Assembly (NCBI RefSeq): GCF_018255755.1
Contig: NZ_CP073766.1
Coordinates: 6,942,501 to 7,006,500 of the forward strand
Source: Chitinophaga sp. HK235
GTDB taxonomy: Bacteria; Bacteroidota; Bacteroidia; Chitinophagales; Chitinophagaceae
Direction: 5' to 3'
Length of the DNA stretch: 64,000 bases
Shown here one piece after another: positions 45,689-54,732 of the stretch. The notes under the pieces are model-generated. The model saw nothing but the letters and a program-made list of their open reading frames with translations. It was not told the origin of the DNA and ran no database searches. A program made the position numbers and the translations under genes. Each line of letters begins with the position of its first letter. Within the stretch, counting starts at the first letter, position 1.

Positions 45689-46561
45689 TCAGGCAAACAG
45701 GTCGCTGGACAGGTAACGGTCACCACGGTCGCAGATGATGCTGACGATCACGCCCTGACTTAATTCCCGGGAGAGCCTCATGGCGGCTGCTATTGCTCCG
45801 CCGCTGCTCATACCGCAGAAAATAGCCTCTTCTTTGGCCAGCCGTTTGGTCATGGTCCTGGCCTCTTCTTCAGAGATGTCCATGATGGTGTCTACCCTCG
45901 ATCTGTCGAATATTTTAGGAAGATAAGCCTCCGCCCATTTACGGATGCCGGGGATTTTAGAACCTTCTGTAGGCTGACAGCCTACAATTTGTACGGCAGG
46001 ATTTTGTTCTTTCAGGTATTTTGACACACCCATAATAGTGCCGGTAGTGCCCATGGCGCTTACAAAATGGGTGACTTTGCCTGCTGTATCACGCCATATT
46101 TCCGGGCCGGTGGTTTTGTAATGCATGCCGTAGTTATCAGCATTGGCAAACTGATTGAGCATCACATACCCGCCTTTGGCTACCTGTGCATTGGCATAAT
46201 CAATAGAAGCCTCCATCGATTCTTCCAATACCACCCGGGCTCCATAGGCCTGCATGGTTTGCACCCGCTCCAGGGTGGAGTCTGCAGGCATTACCAGTTC
46301 TATCTCTATACCAAAAAGATTGGCGATCATCGCCAGCGCAATACCGGTATTGCCGCTGGTAGCTTCTATCAGTCGGGTACCGGAACGGATTTCTCCGCGG
46401 TCGAGCGCACCCCTGATCATACCATAGGCGGCCCTGTCTTTTACGCTGCCACCGGGATTGGTGCCTTCCAGTTTGGCATAGATTTTCACCTCCGGGTTCT
46501 CCGGGATACGTTGTAATTCCACCATCGGCGTATTGCCAACGAGGTCTAATATTGTTGCCAT
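45689..46561 (-). CDS. cysM: Cysteine synthase, CysM type
   Basis: The 290-residue PLP enzyme makes cysteine from O-acetylserine. The PLP lysine is K41 in NPGGSVKDRAAY; TSGNTG binds the substrate, and FVSAMGTTGT the phosphate. GSKIPGIRKWAEAYLPKIFD is wording I associate with CysM rather than CysK. The serine acetyltransferase gene lies 9 bases upstream on the same strand, giving the full two-step pathway from serine in one unit. Expression is likely tied to sulphur supply, but no regulatory site was identified. Confidence 0.94.
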   Translation of the reverse strand: MATILDLVGNTPMVELQRIPENPEVKIYAKLEGTNPGGSVKDRAAYGMIRGALDRGEIRSGTRLIEATSGNTGIALAMIANLFGIEIELVMPADSTLERVQTMQAYGARVVLEESMEASIDYANAQVAKGGYVMLNQFANADNYGMHYKTTGPEIWRDTAGKVTHFVSAMGTTGTIMGVSKYLKEQNPAVQIVGCQPTEGSKIPGIRKWAEAYLPKIFDRSRVDTIMDISEEEARTMTKRLAKEEAIFCGMSSGGAIAAAMRLSRELSQGVIVSIICDRGDRYLSSDLFA

Positions 46562-46570
46562 AATCGGTAA

Positions 46571-47383
46571 TTATTCGTGGTTGCTTTCCAGATATTTATG
46601 TTCTGCCTTGTAATAGATCCGGGAGAACGGTTCTACGCTTCTGATCAGCCATACATTGCCCCCAATTACGCTATGGTGGCCTATTATGGTGTCACCACCC
46701 AGGATGGTGGCCCCTGCATAGATCACTACATGGTCACCGATGGTAGGATGCCTTTTGCTGCGGGCCATGGTTTTTTCGATACTGAGGGCACCCAGTGTCA
46801 CGCCCTGGTACAGCTTTACATGCTGACCAATAACGGTGGTTTCGCCGATCACAATGCCGGTGCCATGGTCAATACAAAAGAAGGGTGCTATCACGGCGCC
46901 CGGGTGAATGTCTATGCCGGTGCGCGCATGCGCCAGCTCTGTAACCATGCGGGGCAGCAATGGTACTTTCAGCTCATGCAGGGCATGGGCCATGCGGTAA
47001 AACGCGATAGCATAAAAGCCCGGATAGGCCCGTATTACTTCGTACAAACAGGTGGCCGCCGGATCTCCCTGAAAGATGGCATTGGCATCTTTTGTCAGTT
47101 CGTCATAAATCACCGGTACTTTACTCATAAAAGTACGGCTGATATTACCGGCGCTTTCCGGCAACTGATGTTGCATCGGCTGCAACAACAACTCCAGCTG
47201 TATCTCCAGCTGGCGCCCATACTGCTCCAGCAACACAGCATCATCCATCACCTGGCCGGTATGTTCCGGGAATAACCAATTAACAAGGCTGTTGGCAAAC
47301 TCACTTACAGCGCTGGTTGCGGGGTAAGCATTTGCTGCCGCCAATTGGTGTCTCCGCTTCAGTTCATCCAAAAAATCGTTCAT
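46571..47383 (-). CDS. cysE: Serine O-acetyltransferase
   Basis: The 270-residue enzyme acetylates serine with acetyl-CoA. The N-terminal 130 residues are helical. The C-terminal left-handed beta helix has hexapeptide repeats with RTGIDIHPGAVIAPFFCIDH, GTGIVIGETTVIGQHVKLYQ and GVTLGALS; the DH and H residues there are catalytic. The short tail (YLESNHE) does not show the usual C-terminal isoleucine that plugs cysteine synthase, so a stable complex with CysM is uncertain. It is the first gene of the cysE-cysM pair. Confidence 0.93.
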   Translation of the reverse strand: MNDFLDELKRRHQLAAANAYPATSAVSEFANSLVNWLFPEHTGQVMDDAVLLEQYGRQLEIQLELLLQPMQHQLPESAGNISRTFMSKVPVIYDELTKDANAIFQGDPAATCLYEVIRAYPGFYAIAFYRMAHALHELKVPLLPRMVTELAHARTGIDIHPGAVIAPFFCIDHGTGIVIGETTVIGQHVKLYQGVTLGALSIEKTMARSKRHPTIGDHVVIYAGATILGGDTIIGHHSVIGGNVWLIRSVEPFSRIYYKAEHKYLESNHE

Positions 47384-47634
47384 ATGCGGAAGGAATTACA
47401 GATCTGTATTCGTTTGTATATAAAATTACTCATTTATCCCGTAAAGTTAGTAGACTATTCACGGATTCCGGTATTTTTCCTTTGCTCATGGAAAATTAAC
47501 AAATATAAACAGTTGATGGATGCAGTAGTTTAATTACTGCAGTGCCCCAAGGCTCCCAAAATCCAAAATTTCCATTTATTTTTGGCGCTGATTGCTACCG
47601 GACTATACCAGTAGTATAAATCTCAAATATCACT

Positions 47635-48819
47635 ATGGCTAACATTTTAATTATTGACGACGAAAAAAGCATCCGTAAAACACTCTCCGAAATTCTGAGC
47701 TATGAAGGGTATAAAGTAGATGAGGCGGCGGATGGCTTGGAAGGGTTTAAAATGTTCCAGGGGAAACAATACGATGCCGTATTGTGCGATATCAAAATGC
47801 CTAAAATGGATGGCCTGGAGTTTCTCGAAAAAGCCAGGGAAATAAATCAGGACGTGCCTATCATTATGGTGTCCGGACACGGGAATATTGACACTGCTGT
47901 AGATGCCGTGAAAAAAGGCGCCTATGATTATATCTCCAAACCACCTGATCTGAACCGTCTCCTGATCACGCTGCGCAACGCAATGGACAAAACCAAACTG
48001 GTGACCGAAACCAAAACCCTGCGTCGTAAAGTGAACAAGGTGCCCGAAATGATCGGCGATTCTGCGCCCATCCTCAAAATCCGGGAAACCATCGAAAAAG
48101 TGGCGCCTACGGATGCCCGCGTACTGATTACCGGCGAAAACGGAGTAGGAAAGGAACTGGTAGCCCGCTGGCTTCACGAGCGCAGCAACCGCGCCTCCGG
48201 CCCGATGGTGGAAGTCAACTGTGCCGCTATCCCCAGCGAACTGATAGAAAGTGAGCTGTTTGGCCACGAAAAAGGCTCTTTTACCTCCGCTGTTAAACAA
48301 CGAATTGGTAAATTTGAGCAGGCCAGCGGTGGTACCCTTTTCCTCGATGAAATCGGCGATATGAGCCTCAGCGCACAAGCCAAAGTGCTGCGTGCACTGC
48401 AGGAAGGAAAAATCACCCGCGTAGGCGGTGACAAGGAAATCAGCGTGGACGTAAGAGTGGTGGCTGCCACCAACAAAGACCTGCTGAAGGAAGTGGAAGA
48501 GAAAAATTTCCGTCTCGACCTTTACCATCGTCTGAGCGTTATCCTCATCCATGTGGCTTCCCTCAACGATCGCCGCGAAGATGTGCCACTCCTGGTAGAC
48601 AGCTTCCTCGACAGTGTTTGTAATGAATACGGTATCGCCCGCAAGGCTATAGACAAAGACGCCATGAAAGCATTACAGAACCACAACTGGTCCGGTAATA
48701 TCCGTGAACTGCGCAACGTAGTGGAAAGACTGGTGATCCTCTCCGGAAAAACCATCACCGTTGAAGATGTGGACGATTTTGTGGTGCCTAACAGAGAAAA
48801 GAAAAAAGCAGGTTCCTGA
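47635..48819 (+). CDS. NtrC-like response regulator without HTH domain
   Basis: The 394-residue protein has a receiver domain (IIDDEKSIRK, phosphorylated D52 in LCDIKMPKMDG, KPP) and an AAA+ sigma-54-activator-type domain: Walker A GENGVGKE, Walker B GGTLFLDEIGD, and the arginine-finger region. The GAFTGA loop is replaced by GSFTSA at residues 214-219. The protein ends after the ELRNVVERLVIL and DVDDFVVP region; the Fis-type helix-turn-helix of about 60 residues is missing. Without DNA binding and with an altered loop, classic enhancer activation of sigma-54 is doubtful. An alpha/beta hydrolase gene follows 10 bases later. Confidence 0.93.
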   Translation: MANILIIDDEKSIRKTLSEILSYEGYKVDEAADGLEGFKMFQGKQYDAVLCDIKMPKMDGLEFLEKAREINQDVPIIMVSGHGNIDTAVDAVKKGAYDYISKPPDLNRLLITLRNAMDKTKLVTETKTLRRKVNKVPEMIGDSAPILKIRETIEKVAPTDARVLITGENGVGKELVARWLHERSNRASGPMVEVNCAAIPSELIESELFGHEKGSFTSAVKQRIGKFEQASGGTLFLDEIGDMSLSAQAKVLRALQEGKITRVGGDKEISVDVRVVAATNKDLLKEVEEKNFRLDLYHRLSVILIHVASLNDRREDVPLLVDSFLDSVCNEYGIARKAIDKDAMKALQNHNWSGNIRELRNVVERLVILSGKTITVEDVDDFVVPNREKKKAGS

Positions 48820-48829
48820 ATCTGAGCAT

Positions 48830-49483
48830 ATGTCCAGACATTTGTATCTCATTAGTGGCCTCGGCGCCGATGAACGCATGTTCAACAACCTGCGTTTTCC
48901 GTCCGGCTATGATATACATCACCTGAAGTGGATAAAACCACTTCCCGACGAGCCCATCAGCAGTTATGCCGCCCGCATGGCAGACGGTATTACGGCCGAT
49001 GGGCCTGTTTCTCTAATGGGTGTTTCCTTCGGCGGGATCATGAGCCTGGAGATCGCCCGCATCAGGCCGGTCGCACAAAACATCCTGCTCTCCAGCATCA
49101 AGCATACTACAGAAAAACCACCCTACTACAACTGGGTGCGCAAACTACGGCTGCATCAGTTGCCCGATTCCGTGCTGTATCAGCGCAGAAGCCTGGTCGT
49201 TAAAAAGTTCCTGAACATAGAAACCCCGGAAGAAGGACAACTAGTTAAGGAATATCTTTCCAAACGTGATTACACCTATCTGCGTTGGGCTGTTAATGCT
49301 ATCCTGCACTGGAAAAATGAGCTGGTACCCGAAAATCTGGTACATATCCATGGTGCCAAAGACCTGCCTTTCCCGATCCGTTTTGTGAAACCAACTCATG
49401 TAATCCGCGATGGTGGCCATTTTATGGTGCTTAACCGTGCCACGGAAATAAACCGTATTCTCGACCATACGCTTATCCGTTAA
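48830..49483 (+). CDS. Alpha/beta hydrolase
   Basis: The 217-residue protein begins at ATG 48830 (MSRHLYLISGLGADERMF); the longer frame would overlap the regulator gene. The GLGADERMFNNL region is the oxyanion turn, VSLMGVSFGGIMSLEIA the nucleophile elbow with Ser, HGAKDLPFPI the acid region and DGGHFMVL the final His. It is a small member of the fold with no recognised lid. It is 10 bases from the NtrC-like gene and may share its transcript; the substrate is unknown. Confidence 0.87.
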   Translation: MSRHLYLISGLGADERMFNNLRFPSGYDIHHLKWIKPLPDEPISSYAARMADGITADGPVSLMGVSFGGIMSLEIARIRPVAQNILLSSIKHTTEKPPYYNWVRKLRLHQLPDSVLYQRRSLVVKKFLNIETPEEGQLVKEYLSKRDYTYLRWAVNAILHWKNELVPENLVHIHGAKDLPFPIRFVKPTHVIRDGGHFMVLNRATEINRILDHTLIR

Positions 49484-49627
49484 CCCACTACTGTCTGCGG
49501 GACTAATGCAGCCTATCGGCCAGGTAAGAAAATATTATTTTTAGTTTTAATGGTTATTTCTGTACTATTTAAGCTATTTTTAAGAAAACTTTTCCATTGG
49601 AAAAGCAACTCACTAACAACAGAATAT

Positions 49628-49635
49628 TATATTTG
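49628..49635 (+). promoter_or_regulatory. -7 box TATATTTG of lepB
   Basis: Perfect TAnnTTTG, 31 bases before the start. The -33 box is not clear. Confidence 0.4.
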
Positions 49636-49666
49636 CCTTTTTAAGCATCTAATTAAGCGTACTTGA

Positions 49667-50851
49667 ATGAACCTGGCATTTTGGAAAAAAAATAAAGAAG
49701 GTCAGCCAAAGAAAAAATCTACGGCAAGAGAATGGTTAGACGCTGGTATCTTTGCTATCATAGCAGCCACGCTTATCCGCACATTTATTTTTGAGGCCTA
49801 TACGATTCCTACCCCTTCCATGGAAAAGACCTTGCTTGTGAATGACTTCCTTTTTGTAAGCAAGATCAGTTACGGCCCCCGTATTCCAATGACACCGCTG
49901 GCTATGCCTTTTGTGCATCATACCATGCCGTTCACCAAGTCTACCAAAGCCTACTCCGAAGCTATTAAATGGAAATACAAACGTTTACCGGGCTTCTCCG
50001 ATATCAAACGTTATGATGTAGTAGTGTTTAACTTCCCCGAGGGTGACACGGTAGCCATCGATTCACCGGATCCAAGCTATTACAACATGGTAAGGCAGAA
50101 TGGCTGGCAGGCAGTACAGAACTCCTATCAGATCATTCATCGTCCGGTAGATAAAAGGGAAAACTATATCAAACGTTGCATGGCCGAAGCCGGCGACACC
50201 CTCAGAATTGTACATGGGGTGGTATATATAAACGGTCAGGCAGCTCCGGTACCTCCGGCCAGCCAGCACAAATATGTGGTGGAAACCTCCGGTGACCAGC
50301 TGAACGGCAGCCGTCTCGAGGAACTGGGTATTACCGGTCCGGAATATACTTTTGACAATAATAAGTTCGTATACAACCTCACTCCGGAAAATGTGGCTGC
50401 CCTCAAGCAGTTCCCTATCGTGAAAAATATCACGGTGTACGAAGAGTCCAACTACATCGACTTTAACTACAACATGGTATTCCCGCATGATACGGCCCAT
50501 TACAAATGGACGGAGGAAAACTTCGGCCCGCTGTATATCCCGAAGAAAGGTGCTACCGTAAAACTGGATGACAGCAATTTCGCGATCTACGACCGTATCA
50601 TCCGTGTGTATGAAGGCAATACGCTGGAGAAAAAAGATGGTAAGTTCGTGATCAACGGACAGCCTGCTGATTCCTACACATTTAAAATGAATTATTACTG
50701 GATGATGGGGGATAACCGCAACAATTCCCTTGACTCCCGTTTCTGGGGTTTTGTGCCGGAAGATCACATAGTGGGCAAGGCCTGGCTGATCTGGATGAGT
50801 TACGGCGAAAACGGTATCCGCTGGAGCCGCCTGTTCAGAGGTATCAAATAA
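49667..50851 (+). CDS. lepB: Signal peptidase I
   Basis: The 394-residue enzyme cleaves signal peptides at the outer face of the inner membrane. One membrane segment (about 27-45) precedes the catalytic serine S51 in YTIPTPSMEKTL. The general-base lysine is likely K169 in ENYIKRCMAEAGD, and the last box is YYWMMGDNRNNSLDSRFWG. Compared with the E. coli enzyme (324 residues) it has extra sequence between the boxes, mainly at 190-310, as often in Bacteroidota. Many exported proteins in this window are potential substrates. Confidence 0.95.
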   Translation: MNLAFWKKNKEGQPKKKSTAREWLDAGIFAIIAATLIRTFIFEAYTIPTPSMEKTLLVNDFLFVSKISYGPRIPMTPLAMPFVHHTMPFTKSTKAYSEAIKWKYKRLPGFSDIKRYDVVVFNFPEGDTVAIDSPDPSYYNMVRQNGWQAVQNSYQIIHRPVDKRENYIKRCMAEAGDTLRIVHGVVYINGQAAPVPPASQHKYVVETSGDQLNGSRLEELGITGPEYTFDNNKFVYNLTPENVAALKQFPIVKNITVYEESNYIDFNYNMVFPHDTAHYKWTEENFGPLYIPKKGATVKLDDSNFAIYDRIIRVYEGNTLEKKDGKFVINGQPADSYTFKMNYYWMMGDNRNNSLDSRFWGFVPEDHIVGKAWLIWMSYGENGIRWSRLFRGIK

Positions 50852-50988
50852 CCAGTTGAACGAAATATATTTTAAAGTAACTTACGGATCGGCATATTGC
50901 CGGTCCGTAGTTGTCTTTACCCCTTTTCTGCCGCCTGTTACAGGCTGTATGCCGGTAAAGGCTATACGTAAATTTTCATGCTTTTCAT

Positions 50989-51477
50989 ATGGAAAAACAA
51001 CAACATCACTTTGACTACTTAGTGTATAACGATATTACAGCCCTGGATGAAAACGATGCGTGGCTGCTGAAAGAGGCCAGGGAAGTGACACATCACGCCT
51101 ATGCGCCCTATTCTCATTTTCTGGTAGGAGCGGTGATCAGGCTGGCCAACGGCGAAATCGTGGCCGGGTCCAATCAGGAGAATGCTTCTTTTCCGGTAGG
51201 ACTATGTGCAGAAAGAGTGGCGCTTTCCGCTGCTTCCTCTACTTATCCGGATGTGGCCATCGATACCATCGCTGTCAGCTATAACAATATCAATGGTGAT
51301 AGCTCCCGGCCTATTTCCCCCTGTGGTGTCTGCCGCCAGACGCTAGCTGAGTATGAATACCGTCAGGACAAACCGATCCGGTTGATTCTGGGAGGCCTCA
51401 GTGGTAAGGTATATGTGATCAATAAAGCCAATGACCTGCTGCCCCTGGGCTTTTCTGCTTCAGACATGGATATTTAA
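50989..51477 (+). CDS. cdd: Cytidine deaminase
   Basis: The 162-residue enzyme deaminates cytidine and deoxycytidine in pyrimidine salvage. The zinc ligands are C73 in GLCAERVAL and C112, C115 in PCGVCRQTLAEYE; the catalytic glutamate is E75. The CAE form marks the small tetrameric type. Its start is 137 bases after lepB. The stop overlaps the left arm of an AT-only inverted repeat. Confidence 0.95.
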   Translation: MEKQQHHFDYLVYNDITALDENDAWLLKEAREVTHHAYAPYSHFLVGAVIRLANGEIVAGSNQENASFPVGLCAERVALSAASSTYPDVAIDTIAVSYNNINGDSSRPISPCGVCRQTLAEYEYRQDKPIRLILGGLSGKVYVINKANDLLPLGFSASDMDI

Positions 51478-51530
51478 ATATTTTAATATTTGTATATTGA
51501 TGAAATATATAAATATTAAAATATTTAAAT
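51472..51530. repeat. 20-base perfect AT-only inverted repeat
   Basis: Arms ATTTAAATATTTTAATATTT (51472-51491) and its complement (51511-51530) surround a 19-base loop. The left arm covers the cdd stop, and the right arm ends 6 bases before the -7 box of the TPR gene. It has no GC and so would be a weak RNA hairpin, but it may be a DNA site. Confidence 0.7.
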
Positions 51531-51535
51531 AATAT

Positions 51536-51543
51536 TATCTTTG
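51536..51543 (+). promoter_or_regulatory. -7 box TATCTTTG of the TPR gene
   Basis: Perfect TAnnTTTG, with the ATG at 51559, 16 bases downstream. The -33 position falls in the AT-only repeat. Confidence 0.5.
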
Positions 51544-51558
51544 CGGAGAAGCCTACAT

Positions 51559-52473
51559 ATGATGACCTTTCGCCTTATCCTATGTTTGTATGTTGTGATG
51601 CTTATAAGCGCTATCAACACTGCAACAGCAGTGCATCTCAGTGGATGGCGTGATAAAGCCCGTAATCTTTACCGGGAAGGTATTGCTTTCAGGAAATCCG
51701 GCCGGCAGGAAGCTGCCCGGCAATGTTTTGCTGCAGCCATCAAAGCCGACAGCGGTTATACTGCTGCCTATAGTGCGCTGGGAGACATTTACTTTGAAAG
51801 AAAATCATATGCTGATGCACTTGGCTATTGCCGTAAGGCACAGGAGCTGGGAGCAGCCAATATGAGCAGACAGATAGGGCTGAGTTTTTATTATCTCCGG
51901 CAGTATGACAATGCACTGGAAGCGCTGCAACAGGCCAGAAGGGAAGAACCGGGCAATATTACGGTCCCTTACCAGCTGGCACAGTTATATGCTCAACTGG
52001 GGCACTACCGGGAAAGCATCAACGCTTATCAGGAAGTACTGTCGATAGACAGTATGCATACCGTCGCCTGGTACGAACTGGGCATGATGAGTTTTAATAT
52101 GGCCGATTTTGAAGGAGCTGTCCGTTCCTTCGGCAAAGCCGCCGCTCTGGGCTGTAAGCAGGACGCCGTTTTTTTATTTAATACCGGCGTGGCATGGTTA
52201 CGGCTGGAGCAAACAGACAAAGGGATCGCATACCTGCGGAAAGCGCAGCAGCTGCAGCCCGATGATGAACAGATATTGTTTAATCTGGCACATGCCTGTT
52301 ACAACAAAGGTGACTTTGATGCAGCGATTGTACAATGGGAAAATGTATTGCGTTTGCAACCTACAAATGCTTTTGTTATGTTTATGCTTGGAAAATCGTA
52401 TATGGGTAAGGGTGATAGGGAGAAAGGAATGGCATTATGTGATAAAGCCACCGCGATGGATACTACCAGATAA
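51559..52473 (+). CDS. Exported tetratricopeptide-repeat protein
   Basis: The start is set at ATG 51559, because the TTG at 51541 is in the -7 box. The protein has 304 residues. A signal peptide (FRLILCLYVVMLISAINTATA) precedes about seven TPR units from residue 35 to the end; the A/Y/G pattern is clear in SGYTAAYSALGDIYFERKSY and NAFVMFMLGKSYMGKGDREK. TPR proteins are scaffolds for protein contacts, here probably periplasmic. No partner is suggested by the neighbours. Confidence 0.88.
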   Translation: MMTFRLILCLYVVMLISAINTATAVHLSGWRDKARNLYREGIAFRKSGRQEAARQCFAAAIKADSGYTAAYSALGDIYFERKSYADALGYCRKAQELGAANMSRQIGLSFYYLRQYDNALEALQQARREEPGNITVPYQLAQLYAQLGHYRESINAYQEVLSIDSMHTVAWYELGMMSFNMADFEGAVRSFGKAAALGCKQDAVFLFNTGVAWLRLEQTDKGIAYLRKAQQLQPDDEQILFNLAHACYNKGDFDAAIVQWENVLRLQPTNAFVMFMLGKSYMGKGDREKGMALCDKATAMDTTR

Positions 52474-52504
52474 CTTTGTTAATAAATATTTTGCCACAGT
52501 GTAG

Positions 52505-52645
52505 AAGGGTTTACAAACGGCGCATCAAGGATAGGCAAGCTCCTTTTTTCGCTGCTGCTTGCTGTGGTATTTTCTTCGGCAGTTTCGGCCACGGTGGCCG
52601 CAAGCTGCTAGCGCTGCGGTCTGCAAAGCCCGCAGCGTTTTTTTT
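52505..52645 (+). ncRNA. GC-rich structured stretch ending in a terminator
   Basis: After the TPR gene there is a GC-rich, non-coding stretch with stacked potential stems (GCAAGC with GCTTGC; CGGCC with GGCCG around GGCCACGGTGGCC). It ends in arms CGCTGCGG (52612-52619) and CCGCAGCG (52630-52637) with eight T. It may be a 3' untranslated region or an independent small RNA. Confidence 0.3.
52612..52645 (+). terminator. Intrinsic terminator after the TPR gene
   Basis: Perfect 8-base GC-rich arms with a 10-base loop and eight T (52638-52645). Confidence 0.85.
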
Positions 52646-52659
52646 AGGTATTGGTTAAA

Positions 52660-52701
52660 ACAACAAAAGGCGCACAGGATCTTAAAGTCCGTTGCGCCTT
52701 T
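52660..52701 (-). terminator. Terminator after argS
   Basis: On the minus strand AAAGGCGCA (52701-52693) pairs with TGCGCCTTT (52674-52666), followed by TGTTGTTTT. The stem sequence belongs to a family of AAAGGCGCA words that recurs around this region. Confidence 0.65.
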
Positions 52702-52723
52702 GCCGTTATATTCCGTTGTGGGA

Positions 52724-54652
52724 TTACATCCGCTCGGGTACCTGAATACCCAGCAGTTTCATGCTCTGCCGGATAGTATTGGCGGTGAGCGTGATGAGCT
52801 GTAACCTCAGTTTTTTCTTGTCTTCATTTTCTTCCCGCAGTACTGAGTAGGTGTATACGCCTTCTACTTTTTCTGCATAGAAAGAGTTGAACACCTGCGC
52901 CAGCTGGAAAGCGTAGTTGGCGATCACAGAAGGACTCATTTCGCGGTATGCGTCTGCAAGAATACCGGGGAACTGCTCATTTATAACGATCAGTTCCTTT
53001 TCCAGTGGCAGCAGTGCGCCTTTATACTGGTAGTTTTCCAGGCCGGCTACCGGGCCTACTTCTCTTAAAATAGACTTGATACGTGCGTAGGCATATTGTA
53101 TGAATGGTCCGGTAAACCCGCGCAGGTCAATGGATTCTTCCGGATTGAAGATCATTTTTTTCTTGGGATCTACACGCAGCAGGAAGAACTTCATAGCACC
53201 CAGGCCGATGGTTTCGTAGAGGGTGTTCAGTTCTGCTTCCGTGAAATCAGCATGTTTCTGTACTGCTTCCTGGGTTGCTTCTTTGGCGGTGTTCACCATT
53301 TCCACGATCATATCATCTGCATCCACTACGGTACCTTCCCGGCTCTTCATACGGCCATGGGGCAGTTCCACCATGCCATAGCTGAGATGGTAGATGCCTG
53401 CAGCGGAGGGTTCGCCCAGTTTCTCGAGGATCAGCTGTAATACTTTAAAGTGATAGTTCTGTTCATCGGCCACTACATACACACTCTGGTCCATTTTGTA
53501 GTCGCTGAATTTCAGCCGGGCGGTGCCCAGGTCCTGGGTCATGTATACGGAGGTGCCATCGCCACGGAGCAGGAGTTTCTCATCCAGACCGTCGGCGGTG
53601 AGGTCTATCCATACGGAGTTGTCTTCTTTTTTGAACAGCACCCCCTTGGCCAGACCGTCGTTAACGAGGTCTTTGCCCAGCAGGTAGGTATCGCTTTCGT
53701 AGTACATCTGGTCGAAGTCGATGCCCAGGCGTTTGTAGGTTTCTTCAAAACCTGCATACACCCAGCCGTTCATGGCAGCCCAGAGATGGCGTACTTCATG
53801 GTTGCCGGCTTCCCACTGCTGCAGCATGATTTTGGCCTGCTGCATGATTTCTGTTTTATTACGGGACATCTCCTTGATGTCACCCATAATTTTGGAAGTC
53901 TTGTCTGCGTCGTCCTTTACTTCAGGCTTGTGCAGGGCAGTGACCAGTTTGGTCAGTTTCTCCACGTCAGCGTTTTCGAAGTCCTGGAAGTCGTTTTCCA
54001 GCACCCGGTCAATGATAGGTTCGGCCTGTTCTTTTACTACGGATTCAAACTTCACGTAATAATCGCCTACCAGGTGATCGCCTTTGATGCCGGTGGATTC
54101 CGGAGTATCGCCATGGGCAAACAGCTGCCATGCCAGCATGGACTTACAGATATGGATGCCACGGTCATTTACCAGGTTGGTTTTGATCACTTCAAAGCCG
54201 TTGGCCTTCAGGATTTCCGCGATGGAATAACCAAGGAAGTTATTACGCAGGTGCCCCAGGTGCAGCGGTTTGTTGGTATTGGGGGAGGAATACTCCACCA
54301 TGATCTTTTTGCCGTTGGATGGCTGTATACCGATATTTTCGTTGTTGTAATGTTGCTGGAGGAAATCACACCAGTAGGCCTGATTGATGTCCAGGTTAAG
54401 GAAGCCTTTTACCACGTTAAAACCGGCAATCAGCTCAGAATGATGGGCAACAAGGTAGTCGCCTATGCGCTGTGCGGTTTCATCTGGTTTTTGTCGGCTG
54501 AATTTGGTGAATGGGAAAACAACAATGGTATACTCACCTTCAAACTCAGGTTTAGTCACATTGATAGCTACATCTGCTACAGTGATATCCTGGTTGTAAA
54601 GGGACTTAATGGCGGCTACGGCAGCCGTTCTGATTGATTGTACAACACTCAT
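52724..54652 (-). CDS. argS: Arginyl-tRNA synthetase
   Basis: The 642-residue class I synthetase charges tRNA-Arg. The start is set at MSVVQSIRTAAV, 54652, because the promoter lies inside the longer frame. It has the N-terminal Add-1 domain, the HIGH motif as HLGHLRNN, the arginine-binding DRGIHICKSM region, a KMSKS-like RMKSREG motif and a C-terminal helical anticodon-binding domain with AYARIKSIL. A typical Bacteroidota promoter lies 25 bases upstream, and a terminator follows. Confidence 0.96.
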   Translation of the reverse strand: MSVVQSIRTAAVAAIKSLYNQDITVADVAINVTKPEFEGEYTIVVFPFTKFSRQKPDETAQRIGDYLVAHHSELIAGFNVVKGFLNLDINQAYWCDFLQQHYNNENIGIQPSNGKKIMVEYSSPNTNKPLHLGHLRNNFLGYSIAEILKANGFEVIKTNLVNDRGIHICKSMLAWQLFAHGDTPESTGIKGDHLVGDYYVKFESVVKEQAEPIIDRVLENDFQDFENADVEKLTKLVTALHKPEVKDDADKTSKIMGDIKEMSRNKTEIMQQAKIMLQQWEAGNHEVRHLWAAMNGWVYAGFEETYKRLGIDFDQMYYESDTYLLGKDLVNDGLAKGVLFKKEDNSVWIDLTADGLDEKLLLRGDGTSVYMTQDLGTARLKFSDYKMDQSVYVVADEQNYHFKVLQLILEKLGEPSAAGIYHLSYGMVELPHGRMKSREGTVVDADDMIVEMVNTAKEATQEAVQKHADFTEAELNTLYETIGLGAMKFFLLRVDPKKKMIFNPEESIDLRGFTGPFIQYAYARIKSILREVGPVAGLENYQYKGALLPLEKELIVINEQFPGILADAYREMSPSVIANYAFQLAQVFNSFYAEKVEGVYTYSVLREENEDKKKLRLQLITLTANTIRQSMKLLGIQVPERM

Positions 54653-54676
54653 GCTGAAAATGATTAATGCGAGCAG

Positions 54677-54707
54677 CAAAGATAGTGGTTTCGCGCAGAG
54701 GTGCAAA
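54677..54707 (-). promoter_or_regulatory. Promoter of argS, TTTG-N19-TATCTTTG
   Basis: On the minus strand TTTG (54707-54704) and TATCTTTG (54684-54677) are spaced by exactly 19 bases. The -33 box lies within the dispersed repeat at 54687-54710. Confidence 0.8.
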
Positions 54708-54710
54708 AGG
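54687..54710. repeat. Dispersed repeat copy 1, GGTTTCGCGCAGAGG-type
   Basis: GGTTTCGCGCAGAGGTGCAA and 4 more bases. A second copy in the same orientation is at 55957-55983, again just upstream of a minus-strand gene. The GCGCAAAGG wording recurs in the nearby terminators. Confidence 0.6.
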
Positions 54711-54732
54711 TTACCCTAAAGGCACTTATAAC

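Noticed and set aside
53450..54637. Long + strand frame of 395 codons inside argS
   Set aside because: It is the antisense shadow of a gene with clear class I synthetase motifs.
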